Shown: positions 63,255-64,000 of the stretch, in pieces
Numbering within the stretch: the stretch's first letter is position 1
How the letters are laid out: each line of letters opens with the position of its first letter
NCBI GenBank assembly: GCA_024760905.1
Contig: CM045732.1
Coordinates: 57,831,496 to 57,895,495, forward strand
Length of the DNA stretch: 64,000 nt
Origin: Plotosus lineatus
Taxonomy: Eukaryota; Chordata; Actinopteri; Siluriformes; Plotosidae
Reading direction: 5' to 3'
Translations under genes and position numbers: made by a program
Notes under the pieces: generated by a model
Told to the model about the DNA's origin: nothing
Databases searched by the model: none
Seen by the model: the letters and a program-made list of their open reading frames with translations, nothing else

Positions 63255-63598
63255 AGATTTCAGGTGGTGTGGTTGTTCACAGTGAGAAGGCCCTGGGTTC
63301 GATCTCCTGCCTGGGCGTTTCTGAGTGGAGTTTGTATGTTCTCACTGAGCTTGTGTGGGTTTCCTCCCACAGTCTAAAAACATGCAGAGTAGGTTAATTG
63401 GCTGTTCCAAATCGCCCCTAGGTGTGAGTAGGAGTACGAATGGTAGCATCAGTGTTGGCTCTGAGATGGCCTGGTGAGCTGTCCAGGGTGTACTCCACCC
63501 TCACCTAGAGTCGGCTGAGATGGGCGGTATCCCCCCCTCTCCCTGTGATTCTAATTAGGATTAAGCGGTTCAGAAAATGAACGAATGGATGAATGAGG
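63255..63598 (+). mobile_element. V-type SINE, nearly complete
   Basis: The GGGTTCGATCTCCTG B box is followed by GTGGGTTTCCTCCCACAGTC, TTAATTGGCTGTTCCAAATC, GCCTGGTGAGCTGTCCAGGG and the tail TTAGGATTAAGCGGTTCAGA with GAAT-type repeats. The tail is the same one seen on the V-type-tailed GGCAGTGGTGG SINEs. Confidence 0.82.
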
Positions 63599-64000
63599 TA
63601 GCTTAATTATCCTTTTTTAAATTCCTGGTGAATTTGTAATAGTTTGCAGAACTGAATCTTCAAATTTTTTGGATACTTAGCATGAATTGAAATGCTAAAT
63701 GAGATGGGGGGAAAAAAAATGAGATGAAAAATCCAGCTTGGTCTGGCCAGCTACCAGCTGTTTAAAATCACAGCTAAATGTAGTTTCTGAATTATTACTA
63801 ATGCATTATAGACACAAATTATTTTCAGGGAGGGATTGTGCAATAATAAAGCAGGAACAAAGGAAACATTTGTTGAGCAGCCTGAAAACTCCAGTTCAAA
63901 TTTACCAAATCCCAGCTTCAAATCTCTGAGCGGATCAATCAATTTATTTCCCAGATACATACTTGCATAAATAATCTAGTTAAAAATGATTGCCTATAAA

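Overview
This is vertebrate nuclear DNA, most likely from a ray-finned fish. It carries three multi-exon protein genes with GT-AG introns, one intron-containing nuclear tRNA gene, and dense interspersed repeats (tRNA-derived SINEs, RTE-type LINE fragments, pogo/Tigger-like, hAT and Tc1-like DNA transposons, a Penelope-like element, long AT and GT microsatellites). No bacterial operon, CRISPR array or plasmid feature is present. The species cannot be named from the sequence. All protein assignments come from recognising the translated exons against remembered vertebrate families; no search was run.

Layout: (1) 1-3.6 kb, plus strand: the 3' half of syncrip (hnRNP Q), entering inside RRM1 and ending with the short hnRNP Q1-type C-terminus. 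(2) 4.2-24.9 kb, plus strand: a complete snx14 gene, 29 coding exons joining in phase into 937 codons. (3) 25-28.5 kb: a convergent intergenic stretch with SINEs and a tRNA-Tyr(GTA) gene. (4) 28.7-55.2 kb, minus strand: otof (otoferlin), 41 coding exons giving 1,789 codons from C2B to the C-terminal membrane anchor, with two homologous alternative last exons. A possible untranslated first exon lies near 57.1 kb; no C2A exon was recognised up to the window end. (5) 57.2-64 kb: no host gene recognised, mostly SINEs, microsatellites and a 5'-truncated RTE LINE whose remaining frame is open.

The three genes are not a pathway. hnRNP Q binds RNA, SNX14 is an ER-anchored lipid-handling sorting nexin, and otoferlin is the calcium-responsive ferlin of hair-cell synapses. 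syncrip and snx14 are also neighbours in mammals, whereas otof is on another human chromosome, so the block looks like fish-type synteny.

The observations most worth checking are: the paired otof last exons about 4.9 kb apart; the apparent short otof N-terminus; a SINE with an 18-bp duplication about 31 nt from an otof 3' splice site; a perfect 52-bp hairpin in a 604-bp otof intron made almost wholly of simple repeats; two inverted Tigger-like copies flanking the snx14 PX-domain exons; a SINE that carries the 3' end of the resident RTE LINE while other copies of the same body carry a different tail; and a decayed Penelope-like element with a GIY-YIG-like remnant.
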